Source: Plesiomonas sp051652165
Lineage (GTDB): Bacteria > Pseudomonadota > Gammaproteobacteria > Enterobacterales > CAMTGL01
Assembly (NCBI RefSeq): GCF_051652165.1
Contig: NZ_JBOFTR010000002.1
Span: 62,001-126,000, forward strand
Direction of reading: 5' to 3'
DNA length: 64,000 nucleotides
Part shown: positions 15,551 to 24,992 of the stretch, piece after piece
Position numbering within the stretch: position 1 is the first letter of the stretch
Layout: every line of letters begins with the position of its first letter
Program-made: the position numbers and the translations under genes
Notes under the pieces: model-generated
What the model was told of the DNA's origin: nothing
The model's database searches: none
Seen by the model: only the letters and a program-made list of their open reading frames with translations

Positions 15551-18192
15551 GATTTAGCTTCTTGCTTCGAGTTAACAGGGTCCGCAACTGGGCTCATTGT
15601 CGGTGTATGAGGCATAAATGTTCCAATCCATTCGGTTATCCATACCAAGGCATTGATCAGCCAGCGAATAGAGGCGGGGGCTTGTTTAGCCATTTGCTTA
15701 TATCCACGCAGGCCGACTTCAAAAATAGCGCGAATACTGCGCATTGGCTGATCAAGTTGATAGCTCTCTTGCCACATAGCCCATGTGTCAGCTCTGGCAA
15801 AAGTACACTGTACAAACTGGATATGAGACTGCAAATCCATATGCTCAAGTTGTACACCTAAAAAAGTATTACGCTGATTACAGACACGAGCTTTAAACAA
15901 AAACTCTTGCGTACCCCGTTTGAGCATTAACTGTACGATTTCACCGGCATCAAATTTCTGAACTTGTGGCATTTCAATACCTACACCGCCATCAGAGTAG
16001 TCAACCATCGTACAAGGGTAGGCATGGCCATTGTTACGATAAATTACGGCCGGTAAGGTAATTTGCACGCGGTGAGTGCGTCGAACCTGTTTAACTTCAG
16101 AAGCCACAGCCACTGCGCCACCGAGCAGTAGCAGGTTGTAAAATGTCCACAATAAGCTGACAAATACAGTGACGATCTCATCACTTGGCCCCCAAATAAA
16201 GCGGTAAATAGCAAAACCAACACCGAGCAGGTTGATCATTGCGAGCACCAAAAAAGGGCGTGAAATATCCCAGTCAAAATATTGATGGTCGATTAACCCC
16301 CCTTTTGCAGTGACATTAAACTTCCCTTTGTGCGGGTTAATCAATGCTATCGTCGTTGGGCGGGCGATATACCAAGAGAGTACGGTTTCGTAGATCTCAC
16401 TCCAAAAAGAGTAGCGGTATTTTCCCTGAATGCGTGAGTTCGTTAAGCTGGCGTGTACCATGTGTGGCACAACATAGAGCAAGATCATCACCGCAGGTGC
16501 ATAGATGATATAAGCGTGGAAAATCAAAAAAGCCAAAGGGGCAGTTAAATACACTAAACGGGGAATACCCGATAAAAAGTGCAGCATGGCGTTGCTATAA
16601 CAGATACGTTGTGCCCACGATAAGCCCTTTCCAAACAATGGGTTATCAAGGCGAAATATCTGCACCATACCGCGAGCCCAGCGAATACGTTGCCCAACGT
16701 GTGCTGAAAGGCTTTCAGTCGCCAGCCCTGCTGCTTGTGGAATACGGATATAGGCAGATCGGTAGCCGTGGCGGTGCAGCCGTAGTGAAGTATGAGCATC
16801 TTCAGTCACGGTTTCTACTGCAAACCCTCCAATCTCCTCCAGCGCCGAGCGGCGGATCACTGCGCACGAGCCGCAGAAAAAGGTGGCATCCCACGTGTCA
16901 TTACCGTCTTGCACCAAACCGTAAAACAGGGTGTTTTCATTCGGTGTTTTGCGAAAGTTCCCTAAGTTACGCTCAAACGGGTCGGGTGAAAAAAAGTGGT
17001 GCGGTGTCTGCATAACACCGAGTTTGTCATCTTTAACAAACCAGCCAAGTGTCATTTGTAAAAATGAGCGAGTAGGAATATGGTCACAGTCAAAAATGGC
17101 GATAAATTCACCTTGGGTGATCTTCATCGCCGCATTGAGATTCCCTGCTTTTGCGTGAGCGTTGTTATCTCGAATCAGATAGTGCACACCTACTTCTGTG
17201 GCAAAGTCAGCTAAATAGCTGCGTTTCCCATCATCTAAAATGTAGATATTGAGCTTCTCTTGTGGCCAATCTAAGCCCAATGCTGCATACACCGTTGGGC
17301 GAATAACTGACAGATCTTCATTATAGGTTGGGATATAAATATCAACCGAAGGCCACGTATCCATATTAGTCGGTAATGGGTAGGGTTTGCGTTGCAATGG
17401 CCAGATAGTCTGGAAGTAACCGAGCATCAACACCAGCCATGAATAGGTTTCCGCGGCCAATAGACCTAGGCCAAAAAAGAGATCAACGCTGTTATCCCAA
17501 TTTAACGTTGCGGTATAGCGCCACCATAAATAACGGCAAGAGATAACAACAGAGAGCACGATCATCATCATGCTGGAAAAACGGCCTGGAATATTGCGAA
17601 TGAGCAGCGCCATCACCCATAAAATGATCACAAACGTTAATTGCGCTACCAACCCAAAAGGCTCGGTAATACAGAGTACAGCCAGTAATAGCGCAATAAT
17701 CAGATAACCCCAACGTAGTGCAGCAATAAGCCAGTTATTGGTCTGATACCATGGGCCTTTTTCGCTCAGTGAGCGTAATAATGGGACACTGTAATATTGA
17801 AATGTGCTGATTTTATGGTATAGCCGCTGCTTAAATGCCAAAAGATGACCGAACAAGGCAGCAGATAAGTGGCTGATTTTTTGCGCAATATTAGGTTTAT
17901 AACTGTATGCACCACGCAGCAATAACCAGAGTGTTTGTATTAGTAAGCGAAGTGGATCAGCGAACTGCCGTTTCGGTTGGCGCAATAATGGGTAGAGCGT
18001 CTGTTTATTTTGGCTTAACCATTGGCAAGCAGGAGATTCAAACCGTATAAGAACCCACATCAGTAACCATAGCACCACACCGCACAATGCAAGTGGGCTA
18101 CGCCAATTGCGATGGTAACGCTGATAGCGAGCTTGAATACTTGCTGTAAATTCAGGGGTAAATATTCCACGCAATACCGAGTCAAACATCAT
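15547..18192 (-). CDS. bcsA: Cellulose synthase catalytic subunit BcsA (c-di-GMP activated)
   Basis: BcsA polymerises UDP-glucose into beta-1,4-glucan and threads it across the inner membrane. In 881 residues one sees N-terminal membrane helices, the GT2 domain with DDG, DCDH (about residue 369), FFCGSC (about 437), TED (about 464) and QRIRW (about 500), further helices, and a C-terminal PilZ domain whose RRTHR (about 704) and DYSDGGVGIEM (about 733) match the RxxxR and DxSxxG c-di-GMP signature. The length is near that of E. coli BcsA. Its ATG overlaps the bcsQ stop by 4 nt. Confidence 0.97.
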   Translation of the reverse strand: MMFDSVLRGIFTPEFTASIQARYQRYHRNWRSPLALCGVVLWLLMWVLIRFESPACQWLSQNKQTLYPLLRQPKRQFADPLRLLIQTLWLLLRGAYSYKPNIAQKISHLSAALFGHLLAFKQRLYHKISTFQYYSVPLLRSLSEKGPWYQTNNWLIAALRWGYLIIALLLAVLCITEPFGLVAQLTFVIILWVMALLIRNIPGRFSSMMMIVLSVVISCRYLWWRYTATLNWDNSVDLFFGLGLLAAETYSWLVLMLGYFQTIWPLQRKPYPLPTNMDTWPSVDIYIPTYNEDLSVIRPTVYAALGLDWPQEKLNIYILDDGKRSYLADFATEVGVHYLIRDNNAHAKAGNLNAAMKITQGEFIAIFDCDHIPTRSFLQMTLGWFVKDDKLGVMQTPHHFFSPDPFERNLGNFRKTPNENTLFYGLVQDGNDTWDATFFCGSCAVIRRSALEEIGGFAVETVTEDAHTSLRLHRHGYRSAYIRIPQAAGLATESLSAHVGQRIRWARGMVQIFRLDNPLFGKGLSWAQRICYSNAMLHFLSGIPRLVYLTAPLAFLIFHAYIIYAPAVMILLYVVPHMVHASLTNSRIQGKYRYSFWSEIYETVLSWYIARPTTIALINPHKGKFNVTAKGGLIDHQYFDWDISRPFLVLAMINLLGVGFAIYRFIWGPSDEIVTVFVSLLWTFYNLLLLGGAVAVASEVKQVRRTHRVQITLPAVIYRNNGHAYPCTMVDYSDGGVGIEMPQVQKFDAGEIVQLMLKRGTQEFLFKARVCNQRNTFLGVQLEHMDLQSHIQFVQCTFARADTWAMWQESYQLDQPMRSIRAIFEVGLRGYKQMAKQAPASIRWLINALVWITEWIGTFMPHTPTMSPVADPVNSKQEAKS

Positions 18193-19016
18193 GGCTGCTC
18201 CAGCAGGGCTTTACACCAGATAGCCAGTGATAAAAAGTCTTGCATAGCCAGTGAGCCTGGTGCTGAATGGTTGATGAGCTGCTTTTTTGCCAGAGCCTCA
18301 CGCAGGGCTTCATCTTGATGAATAGCACTTGGGATCAACCACTGACCGAGTGTGGTGTGCCACAATTGCCAAATATCACGCGATAACTGAGTGGCAGTAT
18401 GGTAGCGGTTTACAAGCCAATAACGTTGCCGAGTTTCGAGTGAGCTCTCATATTGATGAGCGGGTTCTTTGGCGTTATCAGACTTATGATCTTGTGTATC
18501 ATCTTGAACCACAGGGTTTGTGGTGGATGCATGTTTCTGAGCGGGTAATCGGTTTTGCATCAGAGCATGGCAGGCCGGATCGGCTTCTGTCACCTGTAAC
18601 CAAATATCTGCAACTTGCTCTGCTTGTTGGCTCAGAAAGTGTGGATATAACGGTGTGTCTAGAATAACCCAGCTATTACGGGGTAACGCTAAACTTGCCA
18701 GTGCGTCTGTTAGCCAATTGGCAGAGAACGAATTGAGTGCTTGAACGTTGTCGATAAGACCAAAAGGCAATAACTGAATACCCGCTTGTTCAGTCGTAAA
18801 CGCAGCATGATGCCAAGGTTTGCCTTGAGTTAAGGCACTTGCCCATCCTGTTGGCTCATTAAAGGGCAACCCAATATGTTGACTGAGCAGGTTGTTTGGG
18901 CTCAAATCCCACAATAAAACCGGAAAATGTAAGCTCTGAAGTGCAGCTGCCAGCCCTGCGGCAACGGTAGTTGTACCGCACCCTCCGCGGATCCCTTGAA
19001 TGGCTATCACTGGCAT
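18189..19016 (-). CDS. bcsQ: Cellulose biosynthesis ParA-like ATPase BcsQ
   Basis: BcsQ is a MinD/ParA/SIMIBI-type ATPase that, with BcsR and BcsE, forms the cytosolic vestibule of the secretion complex. The 275-residue protein opens with IAIQGIRGGCGTTTVAAGLAAAL, a deviant Walker A as in E. coli (LQGVRGGVGTTT). The C-terminal part (DIWQLWHTTLGQWLIPSAIHQDEALREALAKKQ) also aligns with the E. coli protein. The frame is intact, unlike in laboratory K-12. A divergent stretch of about 45 residues before the C-terminal third looks like a loop expansion. Confidence 0.94.
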   Translation of the reverse strand: MPVIAIQGIRGGCGTTTVAAGLAAALQSLHFPVLLWDLSPNNLLSQHIGLPFNEPTGWASALTQGKPWHHAAFTTEQAGIQLLPFGLIDNVQALNSFSANWLTDALASLALPRNSWVILDTPLYPHFLSQQAEQVADIWLQVTEADPACHALMQNRLPAQKHASTTNPVVQDDTQDHKSDNAKEPAHQYESSLETRQRYWLVNRYHTATQLSRDIWQLWHTTLGQWLIPSAIHQDEALREALAKKQLINHSAPGSLAMQDFLSLAIWCKALLEQP

Positions 19017-19059
19017 AGCGTATATCCTTTGTGTTCAGTTGACGGTGCAAGTACGGGTA

Positions 19060-19260
19060 TTATGCGTTGCTTTCTTCGGTGCTTGATGGCGATATGATGG
19101 CGTTATCAATAGACTCGGCAAGTAGCGGCCAACGTTGTGTAATCTGTTTTATCGCCTGAATATCTTTTACTTCAAGATACTGCATTTGATTCATACTGTA
19201 GCAGTGGATCAGATTAGCCACATCATCGCCGACGACATATTGTTTTGTTATTTTCGTCAT
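19060..19260 (-). CDS. bcsR: Cellulose biosynthesis protein BcsR
   Basis: BcsR is a small cytosolic regulator that stabilises BcsQ. The 66-residue protein carries the family's most recognisable segment, AIKQITQRWPLLAESI (E. coli: AALKRWPLLAEF). It is the first gene of the operon, 43 nt before bcsQ, exactly the E. coli arrangement. A GGGGTGAACC stretch just upstream of the ATG is a plausible ribosome site. Confidence 0.9.
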   Translation of the reverse strand: MTKITKQYVVGDDVANLIHCYSMNQMQYLEVKDIQAIKQITQRWPLLAESIDNAIISPSSTEESNA

Positions 19261-19621
19261 GGTTCACCCCTCAAATGCTTACGGATTTCCTGTTAACTCA
19301 ACACCCAACGGCCGCATATGAATGGGAAAAGCGTATGAAATGCTGTTATTAAAAACGTCATTATATTTACAGATTATACACAATCTAAGGTGAATATAGG
19401 CTTTAATGGTACTATGAATCGGATTGTTTTGTCGGTGTGTTATGTTGATATACAACATAGTGTTAGCGAAAAAATACAAAATAACCATGATATTTTATTA
19501 TTATTGATATGAGAGTAAAACGCACAGTTATATTTTATTTATTAAACTGCATTTTTGTTACAAATGGTTGTTTAATAAGCTTGTCTTGTAGATAGGCCAT
19601 ATGCATTGAGAACAAAAGAGA
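19261..19621. promoter_or_regulatory. Divergent bcsR/bcsE control region
   Basis: This 361-nt AT-rich gap must hold the promoters of both cellulose operons. The clearest structure is the inverted repeat TATGTTG-ATATA-CAACATA at 19441-19459, roughly midway, which has the form of an operator for a dimeric regulator. The regulator is not identifiable from sequence. The short open frame antisense at 19279-19488 is not credible as a gene. Confidence 0.55.
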
Positions 19622-21190
19622 ATGAATGAGATGTTCCAATTAGCCATTGATGGCTTACCTATGAGTTTTACAGAGTTGCGTGAAGGTGGCGTTTACTGGG
19701 TAACGGCAGATCATCCACCGATTGCCGAGCGGTTAATTATCACGTTTTTAGAGCGTGTTGAACCGAGTACCCGTTACTACTTCTCTACCGCATTACCTCT
19801 GGAGGAGTCATATCAGGCGGTTTTAAAAAATGACCAACTGGTCGGGGATATTTTCCAGCTTGCACAAGATAATCAGGGGAAATGGCTTCAATGTCTACCA
19901 GATGAAATGCGTTGGTTTGGAATCAAACGGGTAGATATTATTATTGTTCAGTATCAAGCTGCGACGCTTGAAAACACTGAGATAGCACAATTACAAAAAG
20001 ATATTCAAACGCTCTCTCGTTGGGCAGAAGACAACCAATTAACCCTATTAGTTGTGGGGGTTGGAGCCAATGTGCAACAACAACGCCAAGGGTTAAATCA
20101 GTGTAATCCGTGGTTAGCTGGCTGCGTGCACTTACGTCGTCAAGCGGAGTTGATTGAGTACGATTTGGCCTACTGGCGTAATGCTAAAGGTGTGTCTGCA
20201 GGGATTAGTGTAAAACTCTCTGTACAACAAGAGAGGCTGGCCTTACATACAGCTGAAAATGATCTGGTACTCGGCTCATTAGCCGATGAAGATCAAATTT
20301 TAGCCATACAAAGTGTATTGGCAGGTACAGTTGCTCCCTCTCGCCACTGGAAACTGTTTGTTGATAAGCCTGCATTATTAGCCGCTGCGCGTCAGGCAGT
20401 GAATGCTACGGTCATTTTTGCGATCACTGAAACAGCACAAACCGACAGTTTAGCGCGTGATATTTATCAGCTACGCAGTGAGCGTGGTGCACGATTAAAA
20501 ATTGTCGTACGTGAAACAGCCAACTGTTTGCGTAACCTTGATGACAGCCTCTTTTTGTCAGCGGGGGCAAATATGGTTATGCCTTTTTCTTGTCATGTAT
20601 CACGCTTTATTGGTCTGCTACAAATGGTGCAAGGGGTGATTTTTCCAAATATGCTCCGCCCAAGCATTGACAGTTTATTGGCATCATCACAACCTTTACA
20701 ATTGAAAGGTTATATTCCTGCCCGTGATTTTTACCCACTTTTACAAGATGAAATTGATCGTAGCTTAACGGCAGAAACGCGCGGATTACTGATTATTTTG
20801 CGCCCCGTGTCTAGTCTTGGTTTAGTCGACATACTTGCACAGTGTGAAATGCGTCGCCAAGGGGATGTCATTACAGTGGCTGATGACCAAATTTATATTT
20901 TCTTTTTTGCATGTCGGCCAAATGATGCTGATCGTGCGTTGCAAAATACCTTTCATCTTCCGATCAGCACGCTGTTTACCGAGTCACAGGTGATTAATGG
21001 GCAAGATGCCCTGCAAACGGAGTTAAAACGTCTATCATGGTTGCCAGAGCCGAAAGATTATACCAATGAATTGTTAGCACAATTAGGGGTGCGAGATACA
21101 CAGATCCAAGAGCAACAAAAATTGGATATCGTTGAATTAGAACGTCGTCGCTCAGGTGTAACCCCTGCTATTTTACCATTGAGAGCGTAA
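19622..21190 (+). CDS. bcsE: c-di-GMP-binding cellulose regulator BcsE
   Basis: BcsE binds c-di-GMP through a degenerate GGDEF-like (GIL) domain and boosts cellulose output. The 522-residue protein aligns with E. coli BcsE over GGVYWVTADHP, the AYWRNAKGVSAGISVKLSVQQ region, QLRSERGARLKIVVRETANCLRNLDDSLFLSAGANMVMPF and the C-terminal CEMRRQGDVITVADDQIYIFFFACRPNDADRAL. The c-di-GMP-contacting RxGD motif is kept as RQGD at about residues 411-414. It leads the divergent bcsEFG operon. A second in-frame ATG at 19631 is possible. Confidence 0.94.
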   Translation: MNEMFQLAIDGLPMSFTELREGGVYWVTADHPPIAERLIITFLERVEPSTRYYFSTALPLEESYQAVLKNDQLVGDIFQLAQDNQGKWLQCLPDEMRWFGIKRVDIIIVQYQAATLENTEIAQLQKDIQTLSRWAEDNQLTLLVVGVGANVQQQRQGLNQCNPWLAGCVHLRRQAELIEYDLAYWRNAKGVSAGISVKLSVQQERLALHTAENDLVLGSLADEDQILAIQSVLAGTVAPSRHWKLFVDKPALLAAARQAVNATVIFAITETAQTDSLARDIYQLRSERGARLKIVVRETANCLRNLDDSLFLSAGANMVMPFSCHVSRFIGLLQMVQGVIFPNMLRPSIDSLLASSQPLQLKGYIPARDFYPLLQDEIDRSLTAETRGLLIILRPVSSLGLVDILAQCEMRRQGDVITVADDQIYIFFFACRPNDADRALQNTFHLPISTLFTESQVINGQDALQTELKRLSWLPEPKDYTNELLAQLGVRDTQIQEQQKLDIVELERRRSGVTPAILPLRA

Positions 21191-21192
21191 GT

Positions 21193-21435
21193 ATGGATTT
21201 ACAATCTTTTGGACAAGTTGTACTACTTACCGCCATTATTGCCGGTTTAATTGGATTTTATATTCGCCCACTTTTTGTATGGGGTAAAAAGATCATACGG
21301 CATACGCTCATTCGCCCGCGTTACCAAAAACGTATTATGATTGCGTCACGGGGTAAAATAGAACATATGGCTGAATTTTCACAAAAGAAAGAGACACAGA
21401 ACAAAACAACAGAAAAACCAGACACGGCACTGTAA
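21193..21435 (+). CDS. bcsF: Cellulose biosynthesis membrane protein BcsF
   Basis: BcsF is a single-pass inner-membrane protein that recruits BcsE to the complex and BcsG. Here it has 80 residues: one N-terminal helix (VVLLTAIIAGLIGFYI) and a basic cytoplasmic tail with RPRYQKR, recalling KPRYVK in E. coli BcsF. It starts 2 nt after bcsE. The C-terminal tail is longer than in E. coli. Confidence 0.88.
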   Translation: MDLQSFGQVVLLTAIIAGLIGFYIRPLFVWGKKIIRHTLIRPRYQKRIMIASRGKIEHMAEFSQKKETQNKTTEKPDTAL

Positions 21436-21546
21436 TTATCACTGCTAATCAGCACCGTACTCTACACCCATACCATAACAATACTGCGATAACTCACAGA
21501 GTAACAGACCGATCATGACCAATAGAATGCACAATAAGGGATTAGT

Positions 21547-23262
21547 ATGAATGACGTAACGCTATCACCGTTACCAACAGCTTTACGCCACTGGCGTGGA
21601 TTAGGTCTGTGGAATTTCTACTTTATCACCAAATTTGCACTGTTTGGATTTGGGTTGATTAATTTTCACCCTTTGTACAATCTCGCCCTTGCTGCGTTTT
21701 TGCTCTTTCCATTGCCTCCTGTTTGGCTACACCGATTGCGGCACATATTGGCAATACCGGCCGGTATTGCCTTGTATTATTATGACTCATGGTTACCGCC
21801 TTTTAGCCGCTTAATCGCGCAATCATCGGCGGTAGAGTCATTTTCTTCCGATTACCTGTTTGAGTTGGCAGGACGGTTTATTAATTGGAACTGGTTAGCC
21901 ATTGGCTTAGTACTTTTGCTCAGTTATCTATTTTTGAGCCAGTTTGTCCGTTTTTCTGCCCTGATTTTTGCTTATTTACTGTATATTGCAGTAAGCCCTT
22001 ACTTACCTGTATTTATTCGTCATACGGTGGAAACGGTTGCCGATGATCGCACCGTCCCACAAACGGCGTTGCGCTCGTCAGCAACAGTAGGCTCGTCAGC
22101 AACAGTAGATAGTGGTAATACAGATGTTGGTGCAGATAATGTACCTGCCCAATCGAGTGGGACACCTGATGATCAGGTATTAAACAACGCACTGGCTGCC
22201 TTTTATCAGCAACAGAGCCAGCAGGCGACGACTTTCTCGCCGATCCCCGCGAACAGTGCCCCGTTTGATGTGTTAATCCTCAATATCTGCTCATTAAGTT
22301 GGTCAGATATGGATATGGTCGGATTACGTGATCACCCACTGTGGAACTCATTGGATGTGGTGTTTGATGCTTTTAACTCAGCATCAACCTACAGTGGCCC
22401 AGCGATGATCCGATTACTGCGCGCAAGCTGTGGGCAAGAGTCAAATGCAGGCCTATTTAAACCGGCTGATTCGCGCTGTTATCTATTTGAAAACCTAAAA
22501 AAAGTGGGTTTTAACGAGTCATGGGCAATGAACCACGATGGCCATTTTGGTGATTTTGCACAAGAAGCCCGTACGCTGGGGAATTTACAAACTACACCAA
22601 TGCCATTTACTGGTTTAACACCGGCAATGACATCATTTGATGGTTCACCTATCTACCGTGATATTTCGGTGCTAGATACGTGGTGGAAAAATCGCCTTAA
22701 ATCAAATTCTGCACGTGAAGCACTCTACTACAATACCATTAGCTTGCACGATGGTAACCGAGTCATCAACGCACAAACAGGCAAAACAGCCCGCGCAGAT
22801 TACAAACAGAGCTTACGAACACTGTTTGATGATCTCAATACCTTCTTGCAGCAGCTTGAGAAATCAGGCCGACCTGTCATGGTCGTTATCGTGCCAGAGC
22901 ATGGCGCGGCGCTAAAAGGGGATATGATGCAAATTTCAGGTATGCGTGAAATTCCAAGCCCTTCGATTGCAAATGTACCTGTAGGGATAAAATTTATTAA
23001 TGCTAAATCGGTCTTAGCAGAACATCCACTGCATGTTACTAAGCCAAGTAGTTATTTGGCAATTTCGCAATTGGTTGCCGATATGGTCAGCAGTGAAGCC
23101 TATTCACAAAATAATGTGGATTTAGCCGCGATGATCAAAGCACTGCCAGAAACAACCCCAATGGTTGCGGCTAATGAAGGCAGTGTCATGATGCGTTATA
23201 ACAACAAAGAGTACTTGAGTTTAGATATGAAGAGTTGGCTGCCGTATCCTACAGCACCATAA
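21547..23262 (+). CDS. bcsG: Cellulose phosphoethanolamine transferase BcsG
   Basis: BcsG modifies cellulose with phosphoethanolamine. The 571-residue protein has an N-terminal membrane domain (WNFYFITKFALFGFGLINFHPLYNL and following helices to about residue 160), a low-complexity periplasmic linker, and an alkaline-phosphatase-like catalytic domain. The nucleophile is the Ser of TYSGPAMIRLLRASCGQ (about residue 283, equivalent to E. coli Ser278); VIVPEHGAALKGD supplies zinc ligands. It follows bcsF after a 111-nt gap. The linker contains an exact 18-bp tandem duplication (22073-22108, residues SSATVG/SSATVD). Confidence 0.95.
   Translation: MNDVTLSPLPTALRHWRGLGLWNFYFITKFALFGFGLINFHPLYNLALAAFLLFPLPPVWLHRLRHILAIPAGIALYYYDSWLPPFSRLIAQSSAVESFSSDYLFELAGRFINWNWLAIGLVLLLSYLFLSQFVRFSALIFAYLLYIAVSPYLPVFIRHTVETVADDRTVPQTALRSSATVGSSATVDSGNTDVGADNVPAQSSGTPDDQVLNNALAAFYQQQSQQATTFSPIPANSAPFDVLILNICSLSWSDMDMVGLRDHPLWNSLDVVFDAFNSASTYSGPAMIRLLRASCGQESNAGLFKPADSRCYLFENLKKVGFNESWAMNHDGHFGDFAQEARTLGNLQTTPMPFTGLTPAMTSFDGSPIYRDISVLDTWWKNRLKSNSAREALYYNTISLHDGNRVINAQTGKTARADYKQSLRTLFDDLNTFLQQLEKSGRPVMVVIVPEHGAALKGDMMQISGMREIPSPSIANVPVGIKFINAKSVLAEHPLHVTKPSSYLAISQLVADMVSSEAYSQNNVDLAAMIKALPETTPMVAANEGSVMMRYNNKEYLSLDMKSWLPYPTAP
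22073..22108 (+). repeat. 18-bp exact tandem repeat inside bcsG
   Basis: GCTCGTCAGCAACAGTAG occurs twice head to tail. It lengthens the periplasmic linker by six residues per copy without changing the frame, so copy number could vary between strains harmlessly. Confidence 0.9.
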
Positions 23263-23275
23263 CTTAAGTGATAGC

Positions 23276-23334
23276 CACCCTATCGCTATTTGTAAGATAG
23301 CTATTACGAAATAGCTATTATGAGAGATAGGTTG
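23276..23334. repeat. Palindromic element B at the right edge of the bcs locus
   Basis: CACCCTATC (23276-23284) and GATAGGTTG (23326-23334) are inverted with one mismatch and enclose GATAGCTATT and ATAGCTATTA units. The inside closely matches element A at 8324-8380. It begins 13 nt after the bcsG stop. Confidence 0.72.
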
Positions 23335-23367
23335 CTCGTGTAGTTGTCACAGTCATAATAATGGTTA

Positions 23368-23410
23368 TAAACCGCGATGGTTATTGTATGCCACCGCGGT
23401 TTATTTTTTC
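23368..23410 (+). terminator. Rho-independent terminator after bcsG
   Basis: AAACCGCG (23369-23376) pairs with CGCGGTTT (23395-23402) and is followed by ATTTTTTC. It would end bcsEFG transcription before the convergent hsrA. Confidence 0.75.
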
Positions 23411-23479
23411 ATTTAATGCATGTTGAACTCAGCACATTTATACCGCTTTTAAGCAGTAACAGACTGCGCGTTTTATCGG

Positions 23480-24880
23480 TTATTCATCGACGATAGGGTT
23501 ACTTTTTGAGGCGTGCATATTCGCCCCATCATGGGGTTTCATCAGCATAAAGATCACACTGGATAATAAAGTGATCCCCGCTACGGTTAAAAATGTGTGA
23601 TGAAAGGCCTGAGTCAGCAAAAAACCATGATCTTTATACAAGCTCAAAATGGAAGCACTGCCTGCAATGCCAAAACTTATCGCCAGTTGTTGTGCCACGC
23701 TTAATACTGCATTACCGCCGCTGGCATTATGTTCTGACAACCCACTCAGTGCGAGAGTGTTCATTGAGGTCAACTGTATCGACATCAACATACCAAACAG
23801 TAATAACAGGGGGATCAGAACCCAAATAGGGTATGACGCGCGATAAAACCCAATGCCTGCAATACAGATAGCGATCAGCAGTGTTGTGAGCAGTAACGTA
23901 GTACGGTAACTGAGCCGCTGTAAGAGTTGGGTAATAAAGGGCTTCGATAAAATGGCAGCAATAGCAATCGGAGCCATCATCCAGCCAGACACTTCAGCAC
24001 TGTAGCCTAAACCGACTTGTAACATCAGTGGCAACAAAAAGGGGATCCCACCCGTGCCAAGGCGTGAAAACATATTGCCTGCAATGCCAATACTAAAGGT
24101 ACGAATACGAAACAATTTTAGATCAATTAACGGATTACGATGATGAGTGGCATGCCAGCCATAACTGAGTAACAGTAAGATACCGCCACCAAGGGTTGCA
24201 TACGCAATACTGCGCTCAAGTGAGTGCTCACCAAACAGTTCCATTCCCAGTGTGACCAGTACAAGCCCTAACCCAAACAAAAGAAATCCACGCCAATCTA
24301 AGGGGTGTGTTGGCATGCGGATATCGGGCATGCAACGTTTTGCATACCATAAGCCAAGTAGACCAATAGGCAGGTTAATGAGAAAAATCCAATGCCATGA
24401 CGTATAGGTAACAAGCCATCCACCCAGCAGAGGGCCAAGTACCGGGCCGACTAACCCTGGCATAGTGACAAAATTAAGTACGGGCAGCAGTTGTTCGCGT
24501 GGATACGCTCGGATCAGTGCTAATCGAGCAACGGGCATCATCATTGCGCCACCCACACCTTGTAAGATGCGTGAACCAATGAGCATGCTCAAGTTTACAG
24601 AAACGGCACAGCTCAGTGAGCCAAGAATAAACAGCGAAACAGCAGCCAGAAAGACCCGTTTTGTCCCAAAACGATCGGCCATCCAACCACTTATTGGGAT
24701 CAGTAGAGCGACAGTTAAGGTATAACTGATAATAGCCGATTGCATGGCAATCGGTGAGCGTTGCAGACTAGCAGCCATCGCGGGCAGCGCGGTATTTAAG
24801 ATGGTGGCATCTAATGTCTGCATGAAAAGTGCCATGGCGGCAATCCATGGCAGACCAGCCATACTTCGTGGCGGTGTCAT
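23480..24880 (-). CDS. hsrA: MFS transporter HsrA (YieO)
   Basis: HsrA belongs to the DHA2 (14-helix) drug:H+ antiporter group of the inner membrane. The 466-residue protein matches E. coli HsrA from the start: RSMAGLPWIAAMALFMQTLDATILNTALPA, then SGWMADRFGTKRVF (motif A) and GLVGPVLGPLLGGWLVTYTSWHWIFLINLPIG (motif C region). Its natural substrate is not established; overproduction in E. coli affects homocysteine secretion. In E. coli it directly follows rbsR; here the cellulose locus separates them. The reading direction is unchanged. Confidence 0.93.
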   Translation of the reverse strand: MTPPRSMAGLPWIAAMALFMQTLDATILNTALPAMAASLQRSPIAMQSAIISYTLTVALLIPISGWMADRFGTKRVFLAAVSLFILGSLSCAVSVNLSMLIGSRILQGVGGAMMMPVARLALIRAYPREQLLPVLNFVTMPGLVGPVLGPLLGGWLVTYTSWHWIFLINLPIGLLGLWYAKRCMPDIRMPTHPLDWRGFLLFGLGLVLVTLGMELFGEHSLERSIAYATLGGGILLLLSYGWHATHHRNPLIDLKLFRIRTFSIGIAGNMFSRLGTGGIPFLLPLMLQVGLGYSAEVSGWMMAPIAIAAILSKPFITQLLQRLSYRTTLLLTTLLIAICIAGIGFYRASYPIWVLIPLLLLFGMLMSIQLTSMNTLALSGLSEHNASGGNAVLSVAQQLAISFGIAGSASILSLYKDHGFLLTQAFHHTFLTVAGITLLSSVIFMLMKPHDGANMHASKSNPIVDE

Positions 24881-24928
24881 GCAGTAAACCTCAGTTGTTA
24901 CAGGTATCTATCTGGTTAAAACCTAACG

Positions 24929-24959
24929 GAAGCCCTGATTTTACCTTAAACAGGGCTTC
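24929..24959 (-). terminator. Hairpin between yegD and hsrA
   Basis: GAAGCCCTG and CAGGGCTTC form a 9-bp stem around a 13-nt loop. Only a late, broken T stretch follows on the minus strand, so it is a weak terminator or attenuator candidate for yegD. Confidence 0.5.
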
Positions 24960-24992
24960 TCGGCAGCCTTTTGCCGCTAAGGTGAAGAGGAA

